Numbered from the stretch's first letter, positions 15,001 to 34,563 are shown. The stretch is DNA of 64,000 nt from Aphelocoma coerulescens (GCF_041296385.1 NC_091034.1:806001-870000); one strand, 5' to 3'. The notes: a model not told the origin generated them from the letters alone. Program-made: numbers and translations.

Positions 15001-15964
15001 TGCCCTGCGGCCGGGACCAGGAGGACGTGGTCAGTCAGACGGAGTCGCTCAAGGCCGCGTTCATCAGTTACCTGCAGGCCAAGCAGGCCGCAGGCATCAT
15101 CAACGTCCCCAACCCCGGCTCCAACCAGGTACGGGCACGGAACCCCTGCAGCGCCACGGGGAACCCCAGCCAGTCCCTACCTGCTTGGGGTTCTGCTGGA
15201 GCTGCCTGGGGTTGTTGGTCAAACAACCCCCACGCTTCCATCACCCTTCACGCGTGGATGGGATCCATGGAGTCATTGGTGGGATCCATAGAATCGTTGA
15301 TGGACTCGATGAAAGTGACCCCAAAGCAGAAACCCTAAATGTGTGTTTGGTGTGTTCCCCATTCCATCATCTTGGGCTGAAAAGCAGCCAAATCCATTTC
15401 CCAGCTCTTTATCTCTGGAGTAGAGTCCTTGTTTCTTCCCCATATCCTGATTTTTCCAGAACAGCTGGCGTTTTCTTGCAGAATGCATTTGGTGCTCTGG
15501 AGGGTTTATTCCAGGTGTGTTGCTGCACTGAAGCCAATTTAACGTGTGTGTAATTTAATTCTGGGTGTAAAGAGCCCAGAATGAGCAGCCAGTGCTTGGA
15601 GCAGCCACTGAAATGATAATTAATGGGAATTCTTCTGCCTTTCCCAGCTAAATCAGCCAGCTCTTACACCTGTGGTGAGGAAAACTCCCCACCTGGGAAA
15701 CAAAACCCATGGCTTCTTTTTTATACAAGATTTAGGATTCTTTAAACAACTAAAACATCACAAAAATGTCCCGTTTTTAAACATTTTTAGACATGGGTTG
15801 TCTCTGATCCGTGGTTTTTTCCCTCCCTGCAGCCTGCCTACGTTCTGCAGATCTTCCCACCCTGCGAGTTTTCGGAAAGCCACCTGTCCCGCCTGGCCCC
15901 GGACCTCCTCGCCAGCATCTCCAACATCTCTCCTCACCTGATGATTGTCATTGCGTCGGTATGA
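80..15964 (+). CDS. SPEN: SPEN (SHARP/MINT) transcriptional repressor, 5'-truncated by the window edge
   Basis: Nuclear RNA-binding co-repressor that recruits SMRT/NCoR-HDAC, acts in Notch/RBPJ and nuclear-receptor repression and in X silencing in mammals. Coding exons: 80-193, 1745-1845, 4454-12377 (7.9 kb giant exon), 12840-13235, 13934-14128, 14970-15128, 15833-15964; all phases agree and give 3006 codons plus TGA. The first two exons carry the end of RRM4 ([16 protein letters not shown], then DFANRES). The giant exon opens with an RD/RE/RY-rich stretch, then a long disordered Lys/Glu/Pro/Ser-rich body with basic patches ([32 protein letters not shown]). The last three exons form the SPOC domain ([34 protein letters not shown] at the stop). 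The junction 1845/4454 needs a GC donor. Upstream exons with RRM1-3 lie outside the window. Match to remembered human SPEN is close throughout. Confidence 0.97.
194..1744 (+). other. SPEN intron with a small CR1 relic
   Basis: Intron between the two RRM4-end exons, with a GT donor at 194 and a TTTTTCAG acceptor ending at 1744. No other gene is supported. About 637-700 resembles the 3' end of a CR1 LINE in reverse orientation (GGTTTGCGTTGGAAAAGACC). The rest is unique-looking sequence. Confidence 0.7.
1846..4453 (+). other. SPEN GC-AG intron upstream of the giant exon
   Basis: Intron bounded by GCATGT at 1846 and TTTAGCAG ending at 4453. The GC donor is required: GAA AGA AG joined to A GAC GAG gives ERRDERRG, matching the remembered human ERREERR. 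A GT exists four bases further down but would break the reading frame. The intron holds a CR1 fragment near 3420-3720 and otherwise nothing recognisable. Confidence 0.7.
3420..3720 (-). mobile_element. CR1-type LINE 3' fragment
   Basis: Reads AATCATTTAGGTTGGAAAAG, a following stretch about protecting 'TCATCGAGTCCAAAC', then a body ending near GCCCTTGTCCTGTCCCTTGT. This is the reverse complement of the 3' part of avian CR1 as I remember it. 5'-truncated, no ORF. Confidence 0.8.
14366..14450 (+). mobile_element. CR1 3'-end fragment
   Basis: GGACTCGATGATCCCTGTGG followed by TTCCTTCCAATCCAGGAGAT and a degraded ATTCTG-type tail is a sense-orientation CR1 3' terminus. Lies in the SPEN intron between the SPOC exons. 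Confidence 0.7.
14688..14865 (-). mobile_element. CR1 3' fragment (antisense)
   Basis: Begins AATCACAGAATCCCAGACTG and runs through TGCCATGGGCAGGGACACCT, CCAGGTTGCTCCAAGCCCCG and CCACAGCTTCTCTGGGGAAC, the usual order of an antisense CR1 3' end. Intronic in SPEN. Confidence 0.85.
15129..15832 (+). other. Last SPEN intron
   Basis: Intron between the second and third SPOC exons, GTACGG donor and CCCTGCAG acceptor. No repeat or gene recognised. Confidence 0.6.
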
Positions 15965-16314
15965 GCTGTTTACCAGTTACTGACTTTTTATTATTTTAAT
16001 TTTAATTTTTTTTAATTTTTCCAAGGCCCCGCAGCAAAAAAAAAACAAACAACAACAACAACAACAAAAAAAAAAGCCCACAAAAAAACACACAAAAAAT
16101 TAATTTTAAAATAAAACTAATTCAAAAGAAGGAGAGAAGGTTATGAAACAAGAAAAATGCTGCCAGAAACCAGCCTCCTGCCCGACCGGCCTCGATCAAA
16201 CCCTGGATGTTTACATGTTGCTTTAGCTTACGGACAACTGATGCACTCAGCAGGTGGACTGGGCTTGGGTTCCCGTGCCTCCTTTTTGGGGAAAAAAAAA
16301 AACACACAGGAAAA

Positions 16315-16345
<31 letters not shown>

Positions 16346-17225
16346 GAGAAAAGGATGGCTTATTTTTTTTAACAAAAAAAAAAGGAAAAAAATAAAAAAG
16401 AACCTGAACTGCCTTTGCACTAAATTAGTGACTCGGACTTTGCACAGTTGGAGACGCTGTGACGTTCTGGATGTCTTGACACACATTGACCGCGCGCCGT
16501 GGACGTTCCGCAGGGACTCTGCTGAGATTTGTGGGTCAAGGAGCATTTCACAGTCATTTTTTATTTTATTGGTTGTTTCGTTGGGTTTTTTGTTTTTGTT
16601 TTCTTCTTTTGGGGTTGTTTATTTTTTTGGGGGGGGGGGGGCGGGGGGGGTGTTTTTTCCGGATGTGAACCTTCCTCTTCCTCCACCTGCCCCTGCTGCA
16701 GCCGTCTTCTCTTCATCTGGGATGTACAGTTTACACTGAAAAACAAGAAAATACAAAACAAACAAAAAACAAAAGGGAGAGCTTTTTTCCTTCCTGGTGG
16801 GATATGCAGAACTCAGTGGGTGTGTGTATATATAAATATATATATAATATATATAAATATATATAATACTGACTTTAAAAAAAAAAATCAAATCCCCACA
16901 ACATACATTTTTTTTTAATCTGTGCCAAAAATGTGTTTTCAGAGAAAAAAAATCTTATTTTCATACTCAGACTTTGTATTGTCACTCATTTGTAAGTGCG
17001 CTTCATTTAAACATCCCCTCGTCTCATCAGCTGTGGAAGTGTTATACACTTGTACAAAGACTCTGCCCCGGCCCCCCTCGCCTCCCCTAACACTTAATTA
17101 ATTTATGGAACTTGGTTGTTTTTTTTTTTTTTTTGGTTTATTTTTTGGTTTATTTTTTTTTCTCAGCGCAGTTTTGTTTTGTGTGTCCATTGGATTACGA
17201 ACTTTATTAAAAAATACAAAACACG
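15965..17225 (+). other. SPEN: SPEN 3' UTR with ATTAAA poly(A) signal
   Basis: After the TGA at 15962-15964 the sequence is A/T-rich with long poly-A, poly-T and poly-G runs (for example A runs at about 16290-16400 and a G run near 16630) and a TATA-like stretch near 16830-16865. An ATTAAA at 17206-17211 followed by an A-rich segment and then an abrupt change to GC-rich DNA is the likely 3' end. The exact cleavage point is inferred. Confidence 0.7.
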
Positions 17226-18248
17226 TCGGCGCCCCGACCTCGTCCCTCGGCGCTGGGGGTGGGGAGCAGGGAAGGGGAGGTTTGGGGGCTCCCGGGGGGG
17301 GGGTCACCCACCTCTCCTTTAAAAACCAGAAAAATTTGGTCATTTCATCACTAAAGCCAATTTCTCTTGATTTTCCCTCTTGTGTGTAAACACTTGTGAA
17401 AACTGAAATTGCAGGGTTTGCCCCACCTTTAATCTCACCACCCACCAAAAATTATCCCTGGATTACTGATATTCATCAGTCTTTAAAAAATAAGACCCAG
17501 ACACGATGTTTTTCACTGCTTTTCCACCCAAATCCCTGCCAGATGCAAGTGGGAAGCCTGATCAAGACTGGTGTAAATGGGTTAAAATCAGGCAGATGCG
17601 GTAAAAAAGGAGGTTTCGGACAGAATTTGGGGGGTGGCCTCCAAAACCAGGGCAGACCCTCACCTTGCACCCGCGGGCTGAGGGCAGGAGGCAGAACAGA
17701 GCCTGTTTTGGGGTAAAAACGGGACAAAAAGGTGCTGCTGGTGTCCCAGGATGGACGTGGGTGTTGGGAGCCTGGAACACCCGACAGCGACGCCCAGCTC
17801 CCACTGGAGGGGTCAGGGCGGCCCCTTGGACTTGCTCCCTTCCCCAGGGAGGTGGGAGTGAGGCGGAACCGACGGACGGACCCCGGACACGGATGGGGCT
17901 TGGACAGATGGACAAGTGGATTACCAGGGCAGTTGGGAAAGGGTCCGACCCTGCTGTTTCTGAGTGGGGCCTTTGGGGCAAAAACGGGCATTCTGGGGGG
18001 GTTTTGTAAGGTCTGGGGGGGGCTGGAGGGCACTGTTCGTGTGTCCAGGCAGGTATGAACTGTATGTCCAGCTGTCCATGCAGTGTCCGTCCACCCAGCT
18101 GGGCCTGGACCTGTCTGTCCATCCAGGCCTATCCCTTTCACCTACCCAAAGCACTGGGACATGGGCGGACAGATGGACATCCAACTGGACAAACGTATTT
18201 CCATCTGGACAGTTGTACATGCTCATGCCAGCCGGACACTTTCGTCCT
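17226..18248. other. Intergenic left flank of the inverted minisatellite
   Basis: GC-rich, no gene recognised. Around 17955-18005 a stretch (GGCCTTTGGGGCAAAAACGG) aligns with the conserved foldback arm found further right (GCCTTGGGGACAAAAAGTGC), so it looks like a diverged copy. A G run occurs at 17294-17302. Confidence 0.5.
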
Positions 18249-18562
18249 CCACCCATGAGCGTAAATGCCCCAAAAATGCACTTTTTGCCCCCAAGGCCCC
18301 TCTCCAAAACCAGCGATTTCACATCCCCTCCCCATTCCCCACTGTCCATTGGGATTGGGCCAGACCCTTCCCGATTTTCAGAGCCCAGGGTGGGAGATGG
18401 ACACGGGGATGGGCTCGGACAGATGGACACTGGGCTGTGGGGGCGGGGCGGGGGTGTGAGGGGGGTGTGAGGGGGGCGGGGCGGGGGTGTGAAATCGCTG
18501 GTTTTCGAGAGCGGCCTTGGGGACAAAAAGTGCATTTTTGGGGCATTTATGCTCATGGGTGG
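18249..18562. repeat. Foldback element 1 (short, most diverged)
   Basis: Reverse arm at 18249-18325 and forward arm at 18487-18562 with a shorter, different centre (about 160 bp, containing CCACTGTCCATTGGGATTGG). The arm differs from the others at several bases, so this is an older or outlying copy. Confidence 0.8.
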
Positions 18563-18907
18563 AGGAGGAAAGTGTCCAGCTGGATGGATGTCAGTCCGGC
18601 TGCACATACAGTGTCCAAGTGTCCAGCTGGACGTACAGTGTCCATGTGTCCGGCTGGACGTACAAGTGCCCGTCATTCTGGCTGGATGCACAAATGTCCA
18701 TCTGTCTAGCTGGACATGTAACTGACCATGTGTTTGTCTGGATCCCCACCTGTGTGTCCAGCTTTTGGACACGTGGACAGGTGAGTGCCCAGCTGGACAG
18801 ATGGACACTTGTACGTCCAGCTGGACACTTGGACATTGTACGTCCAGCTGGACACATGGACACTGTACGTGCAGTTGGACAGACACCCATCCAGCTGGAC
18901 ACTCCCT

Positions 18908-19320
18908 CCACCCATGAGCATAAATGCCCCAAAAATGCACTTTTTGTCCCCAAGGCCCCTCTCGAAAACCAGCGATTTCACACCCCCGCCCCACCCCCCT
19001 CACACCCCCCTCACACCCCCGCCCCGCCCCCAGCCCTGTGTCCATCTGTCCATCTGTCCATGCCCATGTCCATCTCCCACCCCGGAGCGCTGGGGGCTGG
19101 GGGGCAGCTGAGGCCTGGTGGTGGTTCCAGACCCGAGGATGGACAGAGCTGGACAGAGCTGGGGCTGGGAGGGGCCGGACCCTGTGCCAGGGGGGTGGGG
19201 GCGGGGCGGGGGTGTGAGGGGGGTGTGAGGGGGGCGGGGCGGGGGTGTGAAATCGCTGGTTTTCGAGAGGGGCCTTGGGGACAAAAAGTGCATTTTTGGG
19301 GCATTTATGCTCATGGGTGG
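18908..19320. repeat. Foldback element 2 (413 bp)
   Basis: Arms of roughly 125 bp: the conserved 76 bp plus a C-rich/G-rich extension (CACCCCCGCCCC blocks opposite GGGGCGGGGGTGTG blocks), enclosing about 160 bp that contain GGAGCGCTGGGGGCTGGGGG. Same centre orientation as elements 3 and 5. Confidence 0.85.
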
Positions 19321-20202
19321 GGGGAGCATCTGGCTGGATGGGTGTCTGTCCAACTGCACGTACAGTGTCCACATGTCCAGCTGGACGTACAGTGTCCATC
19401 TGTCCAACTGCACGTACAATGTCCAAGTGTCCAGCTGGACGTACAGTGTCCATCTGTCCAACTGCACGTACAATGTCCAAGTGTCCAGCTGGACGTACAG
19501 TGTCCATGTGTCCAGCTGGATGGGTGTCTGTCCGGCTGCACGTACAGTGTCCATGTGTCCAGCTGGACGTACAGTGTCCATGTGTCCGGCTGGACGTACA
19601 GTGTCCATGTGTCCAGCTGGACGTACAAGTGTCCAGCTGGGCATGCGACTGTCCGATTGTCCGTACAATGGTCCCTCTGTCTGCCTGTGAAGGCTGCTGT
19701 CCATGTGTCCATCTGTACAACTGTCCGTGTGTCCAGCTGGACGCGCAGCCCCTGCCCTGGGCCCCAGTGCCTGCTGGGTAACGGGGCTGGGATGGACACA
19801 CGGACACGCGTGGGGATGGTTGGATGGGGCACAGACACACGGACAGTTGCACGTCCGGCCGGACACACGGACAGTTGCACGTCCAACTGGACACACGGAT
19901 GGCTGTGGGGATGGATGGACAAGGAGCTGGACAGACCGACGGGAGCAGGTTCAGCTGGGAATGGGCATGGTGGATGTGTCAGATGGACAGAACAGGGCAG
20001 TGTCCAGCTGGACACATGGACATTGTACGTCCAGCCGGACACATGGACACTGTACGTCCAGCTGGACACATGGACACTGTACGTCCAGCCGGACACTTGG
20101 ACACTGTACATCCAGCCGGACACTTCGACATTGTATGTCCAGCTGGACATGTGGACACTGTACGTGCAGTTGGACAGACACCCATCCAGCTGGACACTCC
20201 CC

Positions 20203-20615
20203 CCACCCATGAGCATAAATGCCCCAAAAATGCACTTTTTGTCCCCAAGGCCCCTCTCGAAAACCAGCGATTTCACACCCCCGCCCCACCCCCCTCACAC
20301 CCCCCTCACACCCCCGCCCCGCCCCCAGCCCTGTGTCCATCTGTCCATCTGTCCATGCCCATGTCCATCTCCCACCCCGGAGCGCTGGGGGCTGGGGCGC
20401 AGCTGAGGCCTGGTGGTGGTTCCAGACCCGAGGATGGACAGAGCTGGACAGAGCTGGGGCTGGGAGGGGCCGGACCCTGTGCCAGGGGGGTGGGGGCGGG
20501 GCGGGGGTGTGAGGGGGGTGTGAGGGGGGCGGGGCGGGGGTGTGAAATCGCTGGGTTTCGAGAGTGGCCTTGGGGACAAAAAGTGCATTTTTGGGGCATT
20601 TACGCTCATGGGTGG
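20203..20615. repeat. Foldback element 3 (413 bp)
   Basis: Same length and centre as element 2, with scattered substitutions (for example GGGTTTCGAGAGTGG in the forward arm and TTTACGCTCATG at its end). Confidence 0.85.
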
Positions 20616-21450
20616 AGGGAGTGTCCAGCTGGATGGGTGTCTGTCCAACTGCACGTACAGTGTCCACATGTCCAGCTGGACATACAATGTCGAAGTGTCC
20701 AGCTGGACGTACAGTGTCCATGTGTCCGGCTGGACGTACAATGTCCAAGTGTCCAGCTGGACGTACAGTGTCCATGTGTCCGGCTGCACGTACAGTGTCC
20801 ATGTGTCCGGCTGCACGTACAATGTCCAAGTGTCCAGCTGGACGTACAGTGTCCATGTGTCCAGCTGGACACTGCCCTGTTCTGTCCATCGGACACATCC
20901 ACCATGCCCATTCCCAGCTGAACCTGCTCCTGTCGGTCTGTCCAGCTCCTTGTCCATCCATCCCCACAGCCATCCGTGTGTCCAGCTGGACGTACAGCTG
21001 TCCATGTGTCCGGCCGGACGTGCAACTGTCCGTGTGTCCGGCCGGACGTGCAACTGTCCGTGTGTCTGTGCCCCATCCAACCATCCCCACGCGTGTCCGT
21101 GTGTCCATCCCAGCCCCGTTACCCAGCAGGCACTGGGGCCCAGGGCAGGGGCTGCACGTCCAGCTGGACACACGGACAGTTGTACAGATGGACACACGGA
21201 CAGAAGCGTTCACAGGCAGACAGAGGGACCATTGCACGGACAATCGGACAGTCGCACACCCAGCTGGACTTTGTACATCCAGCTGGACACTTGGACACTG
21301 TACGTCCAGCCGGACACATGGACACTGTACGTCCAGCTGGACACATGGACACTGTACGTCCAGCTGGACACTTGGACATTGTATGTCCAGCCGGACAGAT
21401 GGACACTGTACGTGCAGTTGGACAGACACCCATCCAGCTGGACACTCCCT

Positions 21451-21863
21451 CCACCCATGAGCATAAATGCCCCAAAAATGCACTTTTTGTCCCCAAGGCC
21501 GCTCTCGAAAACCAGCGATTTCACACCCCCGCCCCGCCCCCCTCACACCCCCCTCACACCCCCGCCCCGCCCCCACCCCCCTGGCACAGGGTCCGGCCCC
21601 TCCCAGCCCCAGCTCTGTCCAGCTCTGTCCATCCTCGGGTCTGGAACCACCATCAGGCCTCAGCTGCCCCCCAGCCCCCAGCGCTCCGGGGTGGGAGATG
21701 GACATGGGCATGGACAGATGGACAGATGGACACAGGGCTGGGGGCGGGGCGGGGGTGTGAGGGGGGTGTGAGGGGGGCGGGGCGGGGGTGTGAAATCGCT
21801 GGTTTTCGAGAGCGGCCTTGGGGACAAAAAGTGCATTTTTGGGGCATTTATGCTCATGGGTGG
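21451..21863. repeat. Foldback element 4 (413 bp, centre inverted)
   Basis: Same length, but the centre reads as the reverse complement of elements 2, 3 and 5 (CCTGGCACAGGGTCCGGCCC precedes CAGCGCTCCGGGGTGGGAGA). This shows inversion of the element relative to its neighbours. Confidence 0.85.
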
Positions 21864-22749
21864 GGGGAGCATCTGGCTGGATGGGTGTCTGTCCAGCTGC
21901 ACGTACAGTGTCCACATGTCCAGCTGGACATACAATGTCGAAGTGTCCGGCTGCACGTACAATGTCCAAGTGTCCAGCTGGACGTACAGTGTCCATGTGT
22001 CCAGCTGGACGTACAGTGTCCAAGTGTCCAGCTGGATGGGTGTCTGTCCGGCTGCACGTACAATGTCCAAGTGTCCAGCTGGACGTACAGTGTCCATGTG
22101 TCCAGCTGGACGTACAGTGTCCATGTGTCCGGCTGGACGTACAGTGTCCAAGTGTCCAGCTGGATGTACAAAGTCCGGCTGGGCGTGCGACTGTCCGATT
22201 GTCCGTGCAATGGTCCCTCTGTCTGCCTGTGAAGGCTGCTGTCCATGTGTCCATCTGTACAACTGTCCGTGTGTCCAGCTGGACGCGCAGCCCCTGCCCT
22301 GGGCCCCAGTGCCTGCTGGGTAACGGGGCTGGGATGGACACACGGACACGCGTGGGGATGGTTGGATGGGGCACAGACACACGGACAGTTGCACGTCCGG
22401 CCGGACACACGGACAGTTGCACGTCCAACTGGACACAGGTGGCTGCAGGTCCTGCTGGACACACAAAGAGGGGCCTGGACTGATGGACACACGGACAGCT
22501 GTACGTCCAGCTGGACACACGGATGGCTGTGGGGATGGATGGACAAGGAGCTGGACAGACCGACGGGAGCAGGTTCAGCTGGGAATGGGCATGGTGGATG
22601 TGTCCGATGGACAGAACAGGGCAGTGTCCAGCTGGACACATGGACACTGTACGTCCAGCTGGACAGATGGACACTGTACGTCCAGCCGGACACATGGACA
22701 CTGTACGTCCAGCCGGACAGACACCCATCCAGCTGGACACTTTCCTCCT

Positions 22750-23160
22750 CCACCCATGAGCATAAATGCCCCAAAAATGCACTTTTTGTCCCCAAGGCCC
22801 CTCTCGAAAACCAGCGATTTCACACCCCCGCCCCACCCCCCTCACACCCCCCTCACACCCCCGCCCCGCCCCCAGCCCTGTGTCCATCTGTCCATCTGTC
22901 CATGCCCATGTCCATCTCCCACCCCGGAGCGCTGGGGGCTGGGGGGCAGCTGAGGCCTGGTGGTGGTTCCAGACCCGAGGATGGACAGAGCTGGACAGAG
23001 CTGGGGCTGGGAGGGGCCGGACCCTGTGCCAGGGGGGTGGGGGCGGGGCGGGGGTGTGAGGGGGGTGTGAGGGGGGCGGGGCGGGGGTGTGAAATCGCTG
23101 GTTTTCGAGAGGGGCCTTGGGGACAAAAAGTGCATTTTTGGGGCATTTATGCTCATGGGT
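22750..23160. repeat. Foldback element 5 (411 bp)
   Basis: Same centre orientation as element 2. To its right the 27-bp arrays decay into looser GTCCA-rich repeats. Confidence 0.85.
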
Positions 23161-23163
23161 GAA

Positions 23164-24374
23164 GGAAAGTGTCCAGCTGGGTGGGAGTCTGTCCATCTGT
23201 CCAGCTGCACGTACAGTGTCCGTCTGTCTGGCTGCATGTGCAATGTCCGTGTGTCCAGTTGGACGTACAATGTCCAACTGTCCATCCGGATGTGCAGCTG
23301 TCCAGCTGTCCGTGCAATGGTCCCTCTGGCTGTGAATGTATCCAGCCATGTGTCCATCCATAGAGCTGTCCAGGTGTCCGGCTGGACACCTCCCTGCGTC
23401 CATCCCTGTGTCCATCCATCCATCTGTCCATTCATCCAGCTGAACGTCCAACCATCCACAGCCCTGTCCATGTGTCCAGCTGGACAGCACAGCCTGTCCT
23501 GGATCCTCCAACCCCCCCCAGGCTGGGGAACAGGGATGAGGACAGCTAGACACATGGATGGTGGCACAGGTGGGCACATGGGTGGACAGAGCATGTCCAG
23601 GTGTCCAACTGGACATCAAACTGTGTGTCTGGCCCGATGGTCACCTGTCCATGTGTCTCTACCACTGTCCAACCATCCATGGAGCTTTCCATGTGTCCAG
23701 ATGGACCTGCAGCCATCTGTGTGTCCATCTCCCCTGGCTGGACATGCCCCTGTTGCTGTGTCCATGTGTGTCCTCCTTCCCTCCCTGCCCTGGGGAGCTG
23801 GGGGGACTCTGAGGGGACAGAGCAGGGGGTGAGTGTCCAGCTGGACACACGGACAGGGGCACATTTTGGGGGTCCTGCAGCCCCAGCAGTGGGGGGGACA
23901 AGGCCAGAGCCAGCACTGCCCCCCAGGTTCGCCCACAGCCGGTGGGAGACAGGGACAGACAGGGATGGACACGCAGCCCCTGGGACCCCCAGCCCCGTTC
24001 CCAGCTGCAGGGCCTGAGGGTCCCTCGTGGATGTGCCCCGGGTGGGGCAGGACCAGCTCCCACCCCCCACCTCCAGCCAGCAGCACGTTATGTTCTGTTT
24101 TTACCCCAAAACAGGGGCAGCTCCCCTCTGTCCACCCCTCCCTCGGTGGGGGAGCAGTGGGTGAGGGTCTTCCTGGGCCCAAAAGTCCCCATCCGCTGCT
24201 CTGGGTGCGGTTGAAAACCTTAAAGCCCTTTTTTTTTACCTTTATCATCTCATTTATCCCTCCTTTATCACCTCACACTCTCCTCAGTAACTGGAATATT
24301 TCGATCCCCCCCCACCGCCCCAAAACATCCCCTGGGGGATCCCCAGCGCGTCCCCCCCCTCCGCGAGCACCAAC
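23164..24374. repeat. Decayed GTCCA-rich repeat and spacer up to the ZBTB17 3' end
   Basis: From 23164 to about 23840 the sequence keeps TGTCCAGCTGGACA-like words in irregular spacing, an eroded edge of the minisatellite. From 23840 to 24374 it becomes non-repetitive GC-rich DNA with no gene recognised. Confidence 0.6.
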
Positions 24375-24482
24375 CCTTACAAAATACTGCAATTTATTCC
24401 ATCTCTTTCCTTCCAGAAATACACTTTTTACACCATTTCCGAGCTGTCTCTTAAATAAAGGCTGGGCCGGGGCGGGGCGGGG
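24375..24482 (-). other. ZBTB17: ZBTB17 3' UTR with AATAAA signal
   Basis: Short 3' UTR after the TGA at 24483-24485. An AATAAA on the minus strand (TTTATT at 24393-24398) is the likely poly(A) signal; the cleavage site near 24375 is inferred. Confidence 0.6.
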
Positions 24483-32777
<8,295 letters not shown>

Positions 32778-34451
32778 GGCTGTGGGGAGGGAAAAAAAAC
32801 CCGGGGTGGGGGATGAGGTGGGTGGTGAAACCACTGAAGGGGTCGTGGAGGAGGAGAGATCACAAAACACGAGCTGACTGTCCTTGTGGTTAAAAAAATG
32901 GCCCAGAAAGGTGAATTTCAGCTCTTCTCCTGGCTAAATCCAACCCTGAACCCTCTCCTAGAAGAGCCACGACTCCAACACAGGGCTGGAAGGAGCCGAT
33001 GGAACAGCCGCGATGGTTTTTAGCCACCCTGACAGCATTTAGAACACAGCTATCGCTCCTCAGCTGGTCCAAGCAGCGAGCAGGAGCCTTGTCACCTCTG
33101 CAGACACAAGTCCCTCCTCTGTATCACGGCTCCTGCCAAGGCCACAGCATGGAAGTGTTCAGCCAAACCTTCCAGCTCCTGCTCGTTCCAGCTACCGAGG
33201 AATTTCTGTATTTTATTGTGTGTTTGGAGGGGGTTCTCCACGCTTGGAGCATGGCTTTGCCTGAGGAATGCTGCAAATCACTGGAAACCTGGCAAAACCC
33301 CAATTTTCCAGCAGGTCCTTGTCAGCAAAGTGCCACACTGTGGATTTTCTCCTGAGCTGCATCTGTAGGGTGGATGAAGGGTTTTCACTTGGCTTTGTCT
33401 CCCAACAGTGATTCCTGTGCTGAAGGGATTGTTTCAAGGGATCAGCAAGGAGAGAGGAGAAAGGAAGCACGGACTATCCAGTTATTGTTCAAGCAGGAAG
33501 TCCCCAGAGCTCTGGATGCTGAAGCAGGAAGGTTATGGCTGGGGAAACACTCCTGGATTCCATTCTCAGTGTCTCGGAAAGTTTCCAGCCCATGGAAGTT
33601 GTTTTTCCACTTCACCACCTCTTAAATCAGGAGTTTCCAGTCAGGAAAAAGTGAGAGGTTTGGATCCACAACACCAGGCACTTCCAGTTCCTGTCCCTTC
33701 CTCTGCATCAGTGGTCAGAGGGAGCCTCCTCCTGTCAGCTGTGGGTGCCAGCAACACTCGGGGAAAGATCTTCCTCCCAGGGATTCATTCAGCTTCCAAA
33801 GTCATTCCCAGTGTGGATGAGAGGCCACGACCTCTCTGACAGCATCGGATCATGCACAGAGAGAGGAAGTTCTCCATTTTGTCGTTGCAATGAACTCCCT
33901 GCCCTGGCTTTCCCCAGCTCTCCAAACTCCCCCCAGTCCCAAAATACATCCCCGACAGACAGGAAAAATACTGCATAGCACGGCCCGGTGTGGTTTCCAA
34001 AGCTCTGGAAAAAAGGGGGAGCATTTTCCCAGCAGGATAAACAAGGCTGTGTTCCATGCTCAGAGAGCTCTGCGCAGCAGGACCTGAGGAATCATGACAG
34101 TTTGATCCACTAAAAGGGTATTTTTGGGAATTTGTGGGAGGCACTTTGCATCTGAACGATGATTTTTAACGTTCCAGGATTGGACTTGTCTCAGCTTTGC
34201 TCCCCAGGTTTGAGAAGGGAGTAAAAATCCAGGAAACTCAACTCCTCCCCAAAACCTTCCTATTTTCTGTAGTCTCCTCCGTAACGTCGTGTTCCGGCTC
34301 CCTCGGAAGCACAGCAGGGAGAGGCTTGGAGGAGCTCTCTACACCCACACCCAGCAGCCAATGTCACCTTTATCCACTAAAATCCCTGACTCCAAGGTTT
34401 AAAAATCCCAAACACCTGGACCCAGCCCCCAGGACTGGTGCCTGAGCTCAC

Positions 34452-34563
34452 CCCTGTGCTGCGAGGAGCGGAGATATCCAGAGGATTGAGGGCCAGAGGG
34501 TTGTGTCTCCCCTCCAGAGGTTTCCCCTTTCCAGGCGTTCAGATCAGTCTCTACGCTGCCATC
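34452..34563 (-). other. Second possible alternative 5' exon of ZBTB17
   Basis: Minus-strand segment of 112 nt between TTTTTCCCAG and CACAGGG|GTGAGC. Open in one frame (DGSVETDLNAWKGETSGGET) but that frame does not continue from the segment at 35024-35122. Splice sites only; function unknown. Confidence 0.25.

Larger units (their letters stand above)
18249..23163. repeat. Stacked inverted minisatellite with five foldback elements
   Basis: A conserved arm of about 76 bp (contains AAAAATGCACTTTTTGTCCC or its complement) occurs ten times, alternating in orientation: reverse at about 18249, 18908, 20203, 21451, 22750 and forward ending at about 18562, 19320, 20615, 21863, 23160. Between the foldbacks lie arrays of a 27-bp unit built on GTCCAGCTGGAC, running in one direction and then the other. 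Unique linkers are inverted too: a linker ending in CCTGCTGGGTAACGGGGCTG is on the + strand near 19775 and 22310 and reversed near 21110. All frames stay open because the unit is a multiple of three; no protein is proposed. Confidence 0.9.

Noticed and set aside
18590..23330. CRISPR-like regular repeats
   Set aside because: Units are contiguous without unique spacers, occur in both orientations and lie in a vertebrate locus.
17921..23619. Long open frames of up to 1222 codons on both strands across the minisatellite
   Set aside because: They arise from 27-bp units lacking stops in every frame; no exon signals, no known domain, and both strands look equally open.
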